Of a stretch of DNA of 64,000 nt, positions 46,889 to 56,297 are shown piece after piece. The translations under genes were made by a program, and so were the position numbers. This DNA comes from Mucilaginibacter aquariorum (GTDB lineage Bacteria; Bacteroidota; Bacteroidia; Sphingobacteriales; Sphingobacteriaceae): NCBI RefSeq assembly GCF_024498135.1, contig NZ_JANHOH010000001.1, positions 2,170,001 to 2,234,000 on the forward strand, given 5' to 3'. The notes under the pieces were generated by a model. That model searched no databases, was not told the origin of the DNA, and saw only the letters and a list, made by a program, of their open reading frames with translations. Every line of letters begins with the position of its first letter. Position 1 is the first letter of the stretch.

Positions 46889-48707
46889 CCATATACCACA
46901 ATTGTCATTTCGAACGAGGAACGAGGAGAAATCTTGTTCAATATGCAAATCGAACTATTCAAGTCGAACAAGATTTCTCTCTATCGTTCGAAATGACATT
47001 TCTTTTTGTTTGATCGCTATCGCGATTTTCTTAAGCACCGCCTCCCACGCCCAGGAGATTATCCAAAGCAAACAATATCCTAAAAATCAGTTCCGCTACC
47101 CCTTAGATCTGCCACCTGCCACAGCCGGCTCATTTGGCGAACTAAGGCCAAACCATTTCCATTCGGGGCTGGATTTCAGGACCAATCAGCGTACCGGCTT
47201 CCCGGTACATGCTGTGTATGACGGGTACATTTCCCGTGTACGCATACAATTCGGAGGCTTTGGTAAAGCTTTGTACATTACCCACCCCAACGGTTTTACA
47301 TCAGTTTACGGCCACATTAATGGCTTTACCGATGTGGTTGAAAAATACATTCGCGACTACCAGTACAAAAACCAAACATTTGAAGCTGATATAGCCTTGC
47401 CTGTCGGTCTGTTCAAAGTGCTAAAAGGCGATGTGGTAGCCGTTTCGGGCAACCAGGGAGCATCTGCGGGCCCGCATTTGCATTTCGAGCTGCGCGATAC
47501 CTTAACGCAAGAAACCATTAACCCGCAGCTATTTGGTTTAACCATACCAGATAGTAAGCCACCGGCCATAACTGCTATTGGCATATATCATTTAAACGGC
47601 AGTCCCTTCAGCGATAAAACCCCGAAGGAATTTTTAGCGGTAACCGGCGCGAACGGTAATTATCGCCTTTTAAAACCACAGGTATTAAACATAAGCGGCA
47701 ATACAGGTTTTGGTATAACCGTATCTGATATGAACAGCGCATCGGCCAATCGCAATGGTATTTACTCGCTGGAACTAAAGCTGGATGGCATTACTATGTA
47801 CACCTTCGCGGTAGAGCGTTTCGCGTTCGATCAAACCCATGCTATAAATGCTTATATCGATTATCCGGCGTTTATCAGCAGCAAGCGCTGGGTGCAAAAG
47901 TGCTTTATATTGCCGGGCAGCAGGATCTCGCTCTATCCGCAATCTATCAACCGGGGTATAATGGCTTTTAATGACGATGCCCTGCACGAGGTACAATACA
48001 TTGTGAAAGATGTTGCCGGCAATACATCAACCCTAACGTTAAAAGTAAAATCGAGTTCGGTTGCGAACAACGCGCCAGCTGAGAAACCACTTGGTAAACT
48101 ATTCCGTTACGACCAAAAAAGCGAGTTTGCTAACGATAAAGTGAAAGTGACCGTAATGCCCGGCAATTTATATGACGACCTGGATTTTGTTTATTCGGCC
48201 CTGCCTGCAAAACCGGGAGCATTATCGGTAACGCATCGTATCCACAATAAACTAACACCCATACATGACGAGTACGAGCTTTGGATAAAACCCGATATAA
48301 GCCTTGGCGCTTACACCGATAAAGCGGTTATTGTAGGCACCGCAAGCGGCAGCATTGGCGGTATGTATGAAGATGGCTATGTAAAGGCTAAGGCACGTGC
48401 CTTTGGCGATTATTATATAAAACTGGATACAGTTGCCCCTGTCATTACCCCTATTAATATTCGGAACGGTAGTAATATGCAGGCTTTGAGGGCTATAAAA
48501 TTGCGTATGCACGATAACCTGAGTGGTATAAAAAGCTACACCGGCAAAATTGATGGCAAATGGGTGCTTGTGGAGTGGGATTATAAAACAAAGGTTTTAA
48601 GTTATACCTTTGACGATAGCATCGCCCCCGGCAAACATACTTTTGAGTTTACGGTAAGCGATATTAAAAATAACGTTTCAACATTTACTGCAGAATTTAA
48701 CAGGTAA
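46878..48707 (+). CDS. M23 family metallopeptidase; start lies inside or next to a palindromic repeat
   Basis: The frame is open from ATG 46878 (609 residues), but the first 40 codons run through the repeat at 46904-46997. A signal-peptide-like core (FCLIAIAIFLSTASHAQ) follows it. Either the ATG at 46878 is used and repeat-encoded residues form the leader, or translation starts near 47010 (TTG), giving about 565 residues. The M23 fold is clear: HFHSGLDFR (zinc His/Asp), GHINGFTDV and GPHLHFELR. Residues beyond about 210 are beta-rich with a C-terminal domain (HDNLSGIKSY). It probably cleaves peptidoglycan cross-links in the periplasm or is a non-catalytic relative. Confidence 0.8.
   Translation: MLNNHIPQLSFRTRNEEKSCSICKSNYSSRTRFLSIVRNDISFCLIAIAIFLSTASHAQEIIQSKQYPKNQFRYPLDLPPATAGSFGELRPNHFHSGLDFRTNQRTGFPVHAVYDGYISRVRIQFGGFGKALYITHPNGFTSVYGHINGFTDVVEKYIRDYQYKNQTFEADIALPVGLFKVLKGDVVAVSGNQGASAGPHLHFELRDTLTQETINPQLFGLTIPDSKPPAITAIGIYHLNGSPFSDKTPKEFLAVTGANGNYRLLKPQVLNISGNTGFGITVSDMNSASANRNGIYSLELKLDGITMYTFAVERFAFDQTHAINAYIDYPAFISSKRWVQKCFILPGSRISLYPQSINRGIMAFNDDALHEVQYIVKDVAGNTSTLTLKVKSSSVANNAPAEKPLGKLFRYDQKSEFANDKVKVTVMPGNLYDDLDFVYSALPAKPGALSVTHRIHNKLTPIHDEYELWIKPDISLGAYTDKAVIVGTASGSIGGMYEDGYVKAKARAFGDYYIKLDTVAPVITPINIRNGSNMQALRAIKLRMHDNLSGIKSYTGKIDGKWVLVEWDYKTKVLSYTFDDSIAPGKHTFEFTVSDIKNNVSTFTAEFNR
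46904..46997. repeat. GTCAT...ATGAC palindromic element at the M23 gene start
   Basis: GTCATTTCGAACGAGGAACG and following GAGAAATCTTGTTC pair with GAACAAGATTTCTC and CGTTCGAAATGAC. It begins 16 bp after the FAH stop and extends into the translated frame of the peptidase. Confidence 0.8.
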
Positions 48708-48709
48708 AA

Positions 48710-49171
48710 ATGGCAAACTTACAACAAGGCGATAAAGCCCCCGATTTTACAGCTAACGACCAAAACGGCGAAAGCGTGTCGTTAAGTGATTTTAAAGGCA
48801 AAAATGTTATCCTTTACTTTTATCCAAAAGACGATACCCCAGGTTGCACTGCCGAGTCGTGCGATTTCAGGGATAATTATCAATCGCTTTTAAGTAAAGG
48901 TTTTGAAGTGATAGGCGTTAGTGTTGATGATGAAAAATCGCACAAAAAATTTGAGACCAAATACAAATTACCTTTTACCCTTATAGCCGATACCGACCAC
49001 AGTATTGTTGAAGCCTATGGCGTTTGGGTAGAGAAGAATATGTATGGCAAAAAATATATGGGTACCGCCCGCACCACTTTTATTATTAATACCGATGGCA
49101 TTATTGATAAAGTGATTGATAAGGTAGATACTAAAAACTCATCGCAGCAGGTATTAGAACTGTTAGATTAA
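48710..49171 (+). CDS. bcp: Thioredoxin-dependent thiol peroxidase (BCP/PrxQ)
   Basis: 153 residues. Peroxidatic C46 and resolving C51 lie in TPGCTAESCDFRD, the PrxQ pattern with a five-residue gap; preceding LYFYPKDD and the later GTARTTFIIN are conserved. It reduces hydroperoxides in the cytoplasm. It starts 2 bp after the M23 stop, so the two are probably co-transcribed. Confidence 0.96.
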   Translation: MANLQQGDKAPDFTANDQNGESVSLSDFKGKNVILYFYPKDDTPGCTAESCDFRDNYQSLLSKGFEVIGVSVDDEKSHKKFETKYKLPFTLIADTDHSIVEAYGVWVEKNMYGKKYMGTARTTFIINTDGIIDKVIDKVDTKNSSQQVLELLD

Positions 49172-49234
49172 CTGTGTTTATAACATTATAAAACAAAAAC
49201 ACTTTATATTTATTTAAAAGATAAATTTTAATAG

Positions 49235-49789
49235 ATGGCCATTCAGGCAGAAGACGAAGAGATACTAAGCAAGTTTAGGGACGAAAAGACCCGTAACGAA
49301 GCATTTAACCTATTGCTGAAAAAGTATCAGCAAAAAATATACTGGCATGTGCGCCGTATGGTTATTGACCATGACGATGCCGACGATATTGTGCAGGACG
49401 TATTTATTAAAATATGGAAAAACCTGCCCGGCTTTAGGAACGACGCGCAACTGTACACCTGGATGTACCGCATTGCCACCAACGAATGCATCACTTTTTT
49501 GAACAAGAAAAAGCAAAAGAACAATGTATCGTTGGATGATGTGGATTTTGAACTGGCCGATACACTGTCGAGCTCGGACCAATTTACCGGCGATCAGATC
49601 CAAAAGAAACTGCAAGAGGCCATACTTACACTGCCCGATAAACAGCGCCTTGTATTTAACATGAAGTATTTTGATGATATGAAATACGAGGAAATGAGCG
49701 AGGTTTTAGGCACAAGTGTAGGTGCTTTAAAAGCATCTTTTCACCTGGCAGTTAAAAAGATAGAGGCATTTGTTACGAATACTGATTAA
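49235..49789 (+). CDS. ECF-type RNA polymerase sigma factor
   Basis: 184 residues. Region 2 has YQQKIYWHVRRMVIDHDDAD then DIVQDVFIKIWKNL; region 4 has LPDKQRLVFNMKYFDDMKYEEM and the HTH LGTSVGALKASFHLAVKK. This is the sigma-24 (RpoE-like) group. Two genes follow on the same strand: a membrane protein with repeats and a Spy-like protein; the order is that of a sigma, membrane regulator and periplasmic sensor. Confidence 0.94.
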   Translation: MAIQAEDEEILSKFRDEKTRNEAFNLLLKKYQQKIYWHVRRMVIDHDDADDIVQDVFIKIWKNLPGFRNDAQLYTWMYRIATNECITFLNKKKQKNNVSLDDVDFELADTLSSSDQFTGDQIQKKLQEAILTLPDKQRLVFNMKYFDDMKYEEMSEVLGTSVGALKASFHLAVKKIEAFVTNTD

Positions 49790-49850
49790 TTCTGTAGAAT
49801 ATTTAAATTAGCATTAAACCTTTTGAAACTTTATTCATCTATAACAGTGT

Positions 49851-50672
49851 ATGAAAAGCGATATGGAGAATAACGAATGGGCGGACGAAGAAATGTCACT
49901 TAAACGGTTTTCGAAAGAAAACCCGTTTACAGTGCCATCCGGCTATTTTGAAGATGCCGGTCAGCGCATATTGTCTCTTGTTAAATTAAATGAATTAAAA
50001 AGTGATGATATGGCACAGGGATTTACTGTGCCACAAAATTACTTCGACGAATTAAACGCCAACATTCAAAGCAGAATAAATATAGAGAACCTTGCGGGTA
50101 CCGAAGAAAAAGGGCTTACTGTGCCCGAGGGATATTTTGAACAACTTACCAATAATATACAAAGCCGTGTAAACCTTGAGGCCGCAGTAAATACCGGAGA
50201 AAAGGGTTTTACCGTTCCCGAAAATTATTTTGAGAACCTGCAACAGCAAATAAAAAGCAGGATAGCCGTAGAGGAGATATTGGAAACAAATAGCCCTGCC
50301 TTTGCCGTTCCTGATAACTATTTTGAAAAGCTTAACAAGGATATTTTAAATAAAACCGTTAACCAGGAAGTTGTACTGCGTAAAACTATTGTACGCAAGT
50401 TATGGGCTTCAAATACATTTAAATATGCTACTGCGGCTTGTTTGGCTTTAATTATTGGGGCCGGTGCATTTTTAAGAGAAGCACAGGTACCGGTTACACA
50501 TACACATACTTTTTTACATACCCAGTTATCAGAAGTTCCGGCTGATGAGATAAAAGATTATCTTGAGCTGCATTTGGATGCTAACGATACAAGGGGGTTA
50601 ATGGACAACGAAACACAGATCAATACTGAAGCCCTGGACCAAGACCTGCAGGACTATATTGATATTAATTAA
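49851..50672 (+). CDS. Single-pass membrane protein with five 31-residue VPxxYF repeats, putative anti-sigma factor
   Basis: 273 residues. The N-terminal half carries five repeats starting at residues 25, 57, 88, 119 and 150: PFTVPSGYF, GFTVPQNYF, GLTVPEGYF, GFTVPENYF and AFAVPDNYF. The spacing is 32, 31, 31 and 31. Each is followed by an amphipathic IxSRxNxE segment. A single helix (about 190-207) follows, then an acidic C-terminal part. No signal peptide, so the repeats are cytoplasmic. The position just after an ECF sigma gene suggests an anti-sigma role, not shown by sequence. I recall only one or two VPxxYF motifs in related Bacteroidota proteins, so five would be an expansion. Confidence 0.8.
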   Translation: MKSDMENNEWADEEMSLKRFSKENPFTVPSGYFEDAGQRILSLVKLNELKSDDMAQGFTVPQNYFDELNANIQSRINIENLAGTEEKGLTVPEGYFEQLTNNIQSRVNLEAAVNTGEKGFTVPENYFENLQQQIKSRIAVEEILETNSPAFAVPDNYFEKLNKDILNKTVNQEVVLRKTIVRKLWASNTFKYATAACLALIIGAGAFLREAQVPVTHTHTFLHTQLSEVPADEIKDYLELHLDANDTRGLMDNETQINTEALDQDLQDYIDIN

Positions 50673-50673
50673 A

Positions 50674-51201
50674 ATGAACAAACTGCTCAGATATATTTTT
50701 TTTATAGTAACCATTTTGGCTATCACCGGCGACGATATATTTGCCCAGGTGGCTGATATGCGTAGTGGCCTAAGGCCGTCCTCTAATCAACCAATCAGTC
50801 AGCTTAACCGTAGTGGCAGGGTGGGTACTAATAACAGCAGGACCAGCAAAGGCAAAAAGCTTGAGGCAGCACGCAACCGTTTTATAAGTCAGCAACTTTC
50901 ACTTACCGATAATGAGGCGCGCCGTTTTTGGCCGGTTTATAACCAGTATCAGCAGGAACTTACCGCGGTAAGGGTTTTAAAACGTTTAAACAACTCAAGC
51001 GCGTCTGTTAATGGAACCGAGCAGATAGATAAAGAAATAGCTTACGATAACCAACTGGTAACTATCAGGAAAAAGTATCGTGATATATTCCTCAAAATAT
51101 TACCTCCCGAAAAAGTAAGCGAGCTTTATAAAAGCGAACGCGAATTTACCGACGAGCTGATCAAACAACTCAGTGAACGCAGTGTAAGGGCTGGGAACTA
51201 A
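50674..51201 (+). CDS. Spy/CpxP-like periplasmic protein
   Basis: 175 residues from ATG 50674 (a TTG at 50659 is rejected). Signal peptide (MNKLLRYIFFIVTILAITGDDIFAQ), a short Ser/Arg-rich linker, then helices with LSLTDNEARRFWPVYNQYQQ, the LTxxQ-like/Spy pattern, and ILPPEKVSELYKSEREF. Such all-helical proteins bind misfolded proteins or act as a sensor in envelope stress. The gene begins 1 bp after the stop of the repeat protein, in one operon with the sigma factor. Confidence 0.82.
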   Translation: MNKLLRYIFFIVTILAITGDDIFAQVADMRSGLRPSSNQPISQLNRSGRVGTNNSRTSKGKKLEAARNRFISQQLSLTDNEARRFWPVYNQYQQELTAVRVLKRLNNSSASVNGTEQIDKEIAYDNQLVTIRKKYRDIFLKILPPEKVSELYKSEREFTDELIKQLSERSVRAGN

Positions 51202-51402
51202 TTAATTATTGATTTAGTGAATTAGTGATTTAGTGATTGAAGTATCGCTTGGATTGGTGGTTTCTGCATAATTGAGTTATTTGGTCAATCACTAGTTCAG
51301 TCTAATTAGTGATTTAGTGATTGATGCTTAAAGTGTCGGTTAGATTGCTGATTTTTGCATGCTTGGTTTTTCAATCACTAAATCAATAATTCGCTAATTA
51401 AC
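51202..51402. repeat. Two tandem AT-rich hairpin units
   Basis: The word TTAGTGATTTAGTGATTGA occurs at about 51222 and 51308 in direct order; inverted relatives TCAATCACTA occur at about 51283 and 51371. Each unit can fold as a hairpin around its own GTATCG/GTGTCGG centre. The whole 201-bp gap is this repeat. Confidence 0.65.
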
Positions 51403-52602
51403 ATGTTAACCCTTCGCCAGCTTTTCCTTAATAACAATGCACAAACAACGCATTCCCCCCTATTATTGGAGTTTGAACGCGCGGAAGGTGTATACATGTA
51501 CAATAGCGACGGCAAAGCCTATATCGATCTGATATCGGGCATTGGCGTAAGCAACCTGGGCCACAGCAATCCGTACGTAATTAATGCTGTAAAGGATCAG
51601 GTTGATAAATACATGCACCTGATGGTGTATGGCGAATATGTACAAACCCCGCAGGTGCGCTTTGCCGAAAAACTGGTAAGCATATTACCCTCAACATTAA
51701 ATTCTGTTTACTTTACCAACTCGGGTGCCGAGGCGGTTGAAGGCGCTTTAAAGCTGGCTAAACGTTTTACAGGCAGGCAACAGATAGTCGCGTTTCATAA
51801 TTCCTACCATGGCAGTACCCATGGCGCTTTAAGCGTTATGGGTAACGAGGAATTTAAACAGGCTTATCGCCCGTTATTGCCGGGGATAAATTTCATCAGC
51901 CTTAATAATTTGCCGGATCTGGAATTGATAACAGAGCAAACAGCCTGTGTTATTGTGGAAACCGTACAAGGCGAGGCTGGTATCCGGGTGCCCGATGTTG
52001 CCTACATGCAGGCATTGCGTAAACGCTGTACACAGGTAGGCGCTTTATTGATATTGGATGAGATACAGGCAGCTTTTGGCAGAACCGGGAAACTATTCGC
52101 CTTTGAACATTTTGATATCGTACCAGACATACTGCTGCTGGCTAAAGCGCTGGGTGGCGGCATGCCTGTAGGCGCTTTTGTAGCGTCGGCGGATGTGATG
52201 TCGGCATTTAAAGAAAATCCTATCCTGGGTCATATTACCACCTTTGGCGGCCATCCGGTTTGTTGTGCTGCCGGCCTGGCGGCTTTGGAGGTTTTGCTAA
52301 ATGAAAACCTGATAGAACAAGTTGCCGGTAAAGAAACAATTATAAGGCAACACCTCACCCATCCGGCTATTAAACAGATCAGGGGCAAGGGTTTAATGCT
52401 GGCCCTGGAGTTTGAAACCTTTGAACTGAACAAAAAAATAATCGACCGCTGTATAGAAAATGGTGTAATTACCGACTGGTTCCTGCATTGCAGCAATTCT
52501 ATGCGCTTAGCCCCTCCGCTCATTATTACTAATGAACAGCTCATCAATGCCTGTAAAATAATTACAGATGCTATTGATTTTCACCAAGATACGGCGTTTT
52601 AG
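51403..52602 (+). CDS. Class-III aminotransferase (acetylornithine/ornithine type)
   Basis: 399 residues. PLP lysine K248 in LLAKALGGGMPVG; phosphate site SGAEAVEGA (107-115); LILDEIQAAFGRTGKLFAFE and TTFGGHPVCCAAGLAALEV complete the fold. Closest by pattern to the acetylornithine/succinylornithine family, but with no arginine-synthesis neighbour, so the substrate is uncertain. It lies in front of the glycosyltransferase pair after a 252-bp gap. Confidence 0.9.
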   Translation: MLTLRQLFLNNNAQTTHSPLLLEFERAEGVYMYNSDGKAYIDLISGIGVSNLGHSNPYVINAVKDQVDKYMHLMVYGEYVQTPQVRFAEKLVSILPSTLNSVYFTNSGAEAVEGALKLAKRFTGRQQIVAFHNSYHGSTHGALSVMGNEEFKQAYRPLLPGINFISLNNLPDLELITEQTACVIVETVQGEAGIRVPDVAYMQALRKRCTQVGALLILDEIQAAFGRTGKLFAFEHFDIVPDILLLAKALGGGMPVGAFVASADVMSAFKENPILGHITTFGGHPVCCAAGLAALEVLLNENLIEQVAGKETIIRQHLTHPAIKQIRGKGLMLALEFETFELNKKIIDRCIENGVITDWFLHCSNSMRLAPPLIITNEQLINACKIITDAIDFHQDTAF

Positions 52603-52854
52603 CAGCCCCCTTTTCTCTCCGTATTTTAATTATAATTAATATTTTAACTGTAAAAAGAAAGTTACGGCGCTATTTTTCATTTTATTGGTATAGTTTATGC
52701 ATAATGGTATGTGCCCTTATAAATTATGCCATCAAGCCGCGTAATTACTGTTTTACAGGTCACAGGTGCATACTTTTCGGGTCAGGGCTGTTCAAAAATT
52801 AATTTTATAACAGTCCGGCTAATACTAAAATGATAACAACTTCTGCTATATAAC

Positions 52855-55131
52855 ATGAAAATCGCATACATATCAACCTATCCGCCCCGCGAATGCGGAA
52901 TTGCAACTTTCAACCATAATTTAATGAACGCTATCAACGCAAACTTCCCCGAAAGGAAAGACCCTTTGGATGGCGGGTTTATAGTTGCACTTAACGATTC
53001 GGAAAACGTACAGGAGTATGAATACCCGGCTGCTGTTAAATATGTTATCCGTCAGGATCATCAAAAAGATTATATACGCGCTGCCAACTTTATAAATACA
53101 AGTTCGGTTGATGCTGTGATATTAGAACACGAGTTTGGTATTTACGGCGGCGAAAGCGGGATTTACATTTTGCCTTTAATAAACCGGTTAGAGAAACCGT
53201 TGATATCTATACTACATACTGTGCTTAAAGATCCCAGCTATGTGCAGCGGATCATTATCCGCGAAATTGCCGAGCAATCGTCAAAAATAATTGTGATGAG
53301 CAATCGCGCGGTAGAGTTTCTAACTACCATTTATGATATCCCTGCCGAAAAAATACAGATAATAGAACATGGCGTCCCTGATCTGGAAGCCCCTGAAGTT
53401 AACCCTGTTAAAAGCTTAAGTCAGTTTAAAAACCACCGGGTATTGTTAACCTTTGGTTTGCTAAGCCGTAATAAAGGCTTAGAAACAGTAGTTAAGGCGC
53501 TGCCAAAAATAGTAGAGAAACACCCCGATGTGATGTATGTGGTGTTGGGTAATACCCATCCCGGCGTTATTAAAAGCTCGGGCGAGGAATACCGCGACCA
53601 TTTGAAAACCCTGGCCGCTTCGTTAAAGGTTTCACAACATTTATCATTCATTAACAAATTTGTGGCCGAGGACGAGCTGATAAATTACCTTACAGCAGCC
53701 GAGGTTTATGTTACACCATATTTGAACGAGGCGCAAATAACCAGCGGTACATTATCATACGCTGTAGGTGCAGGTGCAGCGGTAGTATCAACCCCTTACT
53801 GGCACGCTACCGAATTATTGGCTGATGGCCGTGGCCGTTTATTTGATTTTAAAAATGCTGATGCACTTGCCGAAACGGTTAACGAGTTGTTGGATGATGA
53901 AACTGTGCTTAACGAGCTTAAAGAAAACGCGTACGAATATGGTTTGCATTTACGCTGGCCAGCAACAGGTGCCGAGTATATAAAGGTTGCACAGGAAGCC
54001 GCCGCAACACACGATTTCAGCGATAAAATATTAAAGAACAGCATTGTTGACCCCGAGATATTACCCAAGTTTAGCCTAACACATGTTATGCGTTTAACTG
54101 ATGATACCGGTATTGTACAGCATGCAAAGTATGGTATCCCCAACTTAAAAGAAGGTTACTGCCTTGATGATAACTCCCGTGCGTTAATTATGGCGCTAAT
54201 GGCTTATCAGCGCAGCAAAAGCAACGATGCCTTTAAGCTGATGCCTATATATCTGAGCTACATCCACTATATGCAAACGGATGATGGAAATTTCCGCAAT
54301 TTCTTAAGTTTTAACCGCCAATACCTGGATGAGGTAGGTTCCGAAGATTCGTTTGGCCGTACTATTTGGGCATTGGGGCACCTGATAAGCTGCGCCGCAA
54401 GTAACTCGTACCGTGAATTTGCGTTGGAAATATTCCATAAATCGTACCCGCACTTTAAAGCATTAAAATATATAAGGGGGCAAGCCAATACTATTATTGG
54501 CATTAGCTTATATCTCCAGGCCTACCCTACTGATGAAGGCATGCTTGCCGAGTTGGTACGCTTAACACAACCTTTAATAGATGCTTATGAAACTACCCGA
54601 TCTGATGATTGGGAATGGTTTGAAGAAAGCATGACCTATGATAATGCCATCCTTCCGCTGGCTTTATTACACTCGTGCGAAATAACCGGCAATCAAAAGG
54701 CAAAGAACATCGCTTTAAAAACAATGGCATTTTTAGATAAACTTACCCTGTCTAACGGCTATTTAAGCCCAGTGGGTAACGATGGCTGGTATTATCGTGG
54801 TGGTAAGTTCCCTACGTTTGACCAGCAGGCCATTGAAACTATGGCTATGGTACTGATGCATTTCCAGGCTTACCAGATCTTCCGTAAACCGCAATATATT
54901 GAGAAAATGTTTTTAAGCTACAAATGGTTCCTGGGCGAAAATACGTTGCGCGCGCCATTGTATGATCATGAAACAAAAGGATGTTGCGATGGCTTATTGC
55001 CAACCGGTATTAACCGTAACCAGGGTGCCGAAAGTACATTGGCCTACCTTATATCTCACCTTACCGTATTAAAAGCATTTGAGCTTGAATACGAGTATAA
55101 CAAGATGGGTAAACAGGTAAAAATGTGTTAA
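52855..55131 (+). CDS. GT4 glycosyltransferase fused to an alpha/alpha-toroid-like C-terminal domain
   Basis: 758 residues, about twice the length of a plain GT4. Residues 1-400 are a GT-B fold: MKIAYISTYPPRECGIATF, LLTFGLLSRNKGLETVVKAL, VTPYLNEAQITSGTLSYAVG with the acceptor-side Glu pair and TELLADGRGRLFD. From about 415 a second domain (RLTDDTGIVQHAKYGIPNLK, EGYCLDDNSRALIMAL, WEWFEESMTYDNAILPLALL, NGYLSPVGNDGWYYRGGKFP) looks like a six-hairpin glycosidase-type toroid. No signal peptide, so cytoplasmic. It overlaps the next GT by one base. The upstream gap has ACTGTTTTACAGG, similar to the palindrome ahead of the GH130 gene. Confidence 0.85.
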   Translation: MKIAYISTYPPRECGIATFNHNLMNAINANFPERKDPLDGGFIVALNDSENVQEYEYPAAVKYVIRQDHQKDYIRAANFINTSSVDAVILEHEFGIYGGESGIYILPLINRLEKPLISILHTVLKDPSYVQRIIIREIAEQSSKIIVMSNRAVEFLTTIYDIPAEKIQIIEHGVPDLEAPEVNPVKSLSQFKNHRVLLTFGLLSRNKGLETVVKALPKIVEKHPDVMYVVLGNTHPGVIKSSGEEYRDHLKTLAASLKVSQHLSFINKFVAEDELINYLTAAEVYVTPYLNEAQITSGTLSYAVGAGAAVVSTPYWHATELLADGRGRLFDFKNADALAETVNELLDDETVLNELKENAYEYGLHLRWPATGAEYIKVAQEAAATHDFSDKILKNSIVDPEILPKFSLTHVMRLTDDTGIVQHAKYGIPNLKEGYCLDDNSRALIMALMAYQRSKSNDAFKLMPIYLSYIHYMQTDDGNFRNFLSFNRQYLDEVGSEDSFGRTIWALGHLISCAASNSYREFALEIFHKSYPHFKALKYIRGQANTIIGISLYLQAYPTDEGMLAELVRLTQPLIDAYETTRSDDWEWFEESMTYDNAILPLALLHSCEITGNQKAKNIALKTMAFLDKLTLSNGYLSPVGNDGWYYRGGKFPTFDQQAIETMAMVLMHFQAYQIFRKPQYIEKMFLSYKWFLGENTLRAPLYDHETKGCCDGLLPTGINRNQGAESTLAYLISHLTVLKAFELEYEYNKMGKQVKMC

Positions 55132-56135
55132 TGAAAGCCGCGATCTTAGCCCCCGTTGCCTGGCGCACACCGCCCAGGCACTACGGCCCATGGGAACAAG
55201 TAGCCTCAAATATTGCTGAAGGGCTGATAAAACTTGGTGTAGATGTAACCCTTTTTGCCACAGGCGATTCTATCACAGCAGGTAAGCTTGTATCTGTTTG
55301 CGAACAAGGTTACGAAGAAGACCGCTCACAGGATGCAAAAGTGCTGGAATGTCTGCATATTAGTAACCTGATGGAACGGGCAGGCGAGTTTGATATCATC
55401 CACAACAACTTTGACTTTTTGCCACTTACCTATACCGGTTTGATCAATACGCCGATGATAACCACTATACATGGTTTTTCATCGCCACGCATAATCCCGG
55501 TGTATAAAAAATACAATTCGCACGGGCATTATGTCTCTATCAGCAATGCCGACCGCAGCCCGGAACTGGAGTACATCGCCACCGTCTACAACGGGTTAGA
55601 CACCAAGGATTTTAAGTTTACCGAACAACCACAGGATTACCTGCTCTATTTTGGTAGGATCCATCACGATAAAGGCCCTTTAGAGGCGATTGAGATATCA
55701 AAAAAGGCGAATAAAAGGCTAATAATAGCTGGTATTATTCAAGATGAGAACTACTTTAAAGAAAAAGTAGAACCACAACTAAACGAGCAGATCCAATACA
55801 TTGGCCCTGCCGACCCCGATAAACGTAACGAGCTTTTGGGTAATGCCCTTGCCTTGCTTCACCCCATAAACTTTGCCGAGCCTTTTGGGATGAGTGTTGC
55901 CGAAGCCATGCTTTGTGGCACACCGGTTATAGCTTTCAACAAAGGTTCGATGCCAGAATTGATCCAGCATGAAAAGACAGGCTTTTTAGTGAACACCGTT
56001 GATGAAGCTGCGGATACCATTGGCCAGCTTGGTTCTATTAATCGCAAAGACTGTTTTGAGTGGGCTAACTCGCAATTTTCTAAAGAGAAAATGGCTGAGG
56101 ATTATTTGGGGTTGTATAAGCGGATATTAGGGTAA
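55131..56135 (+). CDS. GT4 family glycosyltransferase
   Basis: 334 residues from ATG 55131, which shares its first base with the preceding stop (TAATG). GT-B features: AAILAPVAWRTPPRHYGPWE, VTTIHGFSSPRIIPVYKKY, LLYFGRIHHDKGPLEAIEIS, HPINFAEPFGMSVAEAMLCG with the E-x7-E nucleotide-sugar motif, and GTPVIAFNKGSMPELIQ. The pattern resembles Bacteroidota GT4s that precede GH130 genes. Donor sugar unknown. Confidence 0.92.
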   Translation: MKAAILAPVAWRTPPRHYGPWEQVASNIAEGLIKLGVDVTLFATGDSITAGKLVSVCEQGYEEDRSQDAKVLECLHISNLMERAGEFDIIHNNFDFLPLTYTGLINTPMITTIHGFSSPRIIPVYKKYNSHGHYVSISNADRSPELEYIATVYNGLDTKDFKFTEQPQDYLLYFGRIHHDKGPLEAIEISKKANKRLIIAGIIQDENYFKEKVEPQLNEQIQYIGPADPDKRNELLGNALALLHPINFAEPFGMSVAEAMLCGTPVIAFNKGSMPELIQHEKTGFLVNTVDEAADTIGQLGSINRKDCFEWANSQFSKEKMAEDYLGLYKRILG

Positions 56136-56142
56136 ATAACTT

Positions 56143-56224
56143 GTCATGCTGAACTTGTTTCAGCACCTCTCATGCTTTGCGGGTTCAACTGTCCTGTGGG
56201 ATGCCGAAACAAGTTCGGCATGAC
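56143..56224. repeat. GTCAT...ATGAC palindromic element
   Basis: GTCATGCTGAACTTGTTTCA pairs with GAAACAAGTTCGGCATGAC at the other end. It lies between the second GT4 and the shared terminator. Confidence 0.75.
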
Positions 56225-56232
56225 GGGAAGAG

Positions 56233-56275
56233 AAAACAAAAGAGCGATGAGATACCTCATCGCTCTTTTGTTTTA
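56233..56275. terminator. Bidirectional terminator between GT4 and GH130 genes
   Basis: AAAACAAAAGAGCGATGAG, an ATAC loop, and CTCATCGCTCTTTTGTTTT: a perfect, symmetric stem. Confidence 0.92.
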
Positions 56276-56297
56276 CATAAACCTTTCAGCTTTAACC

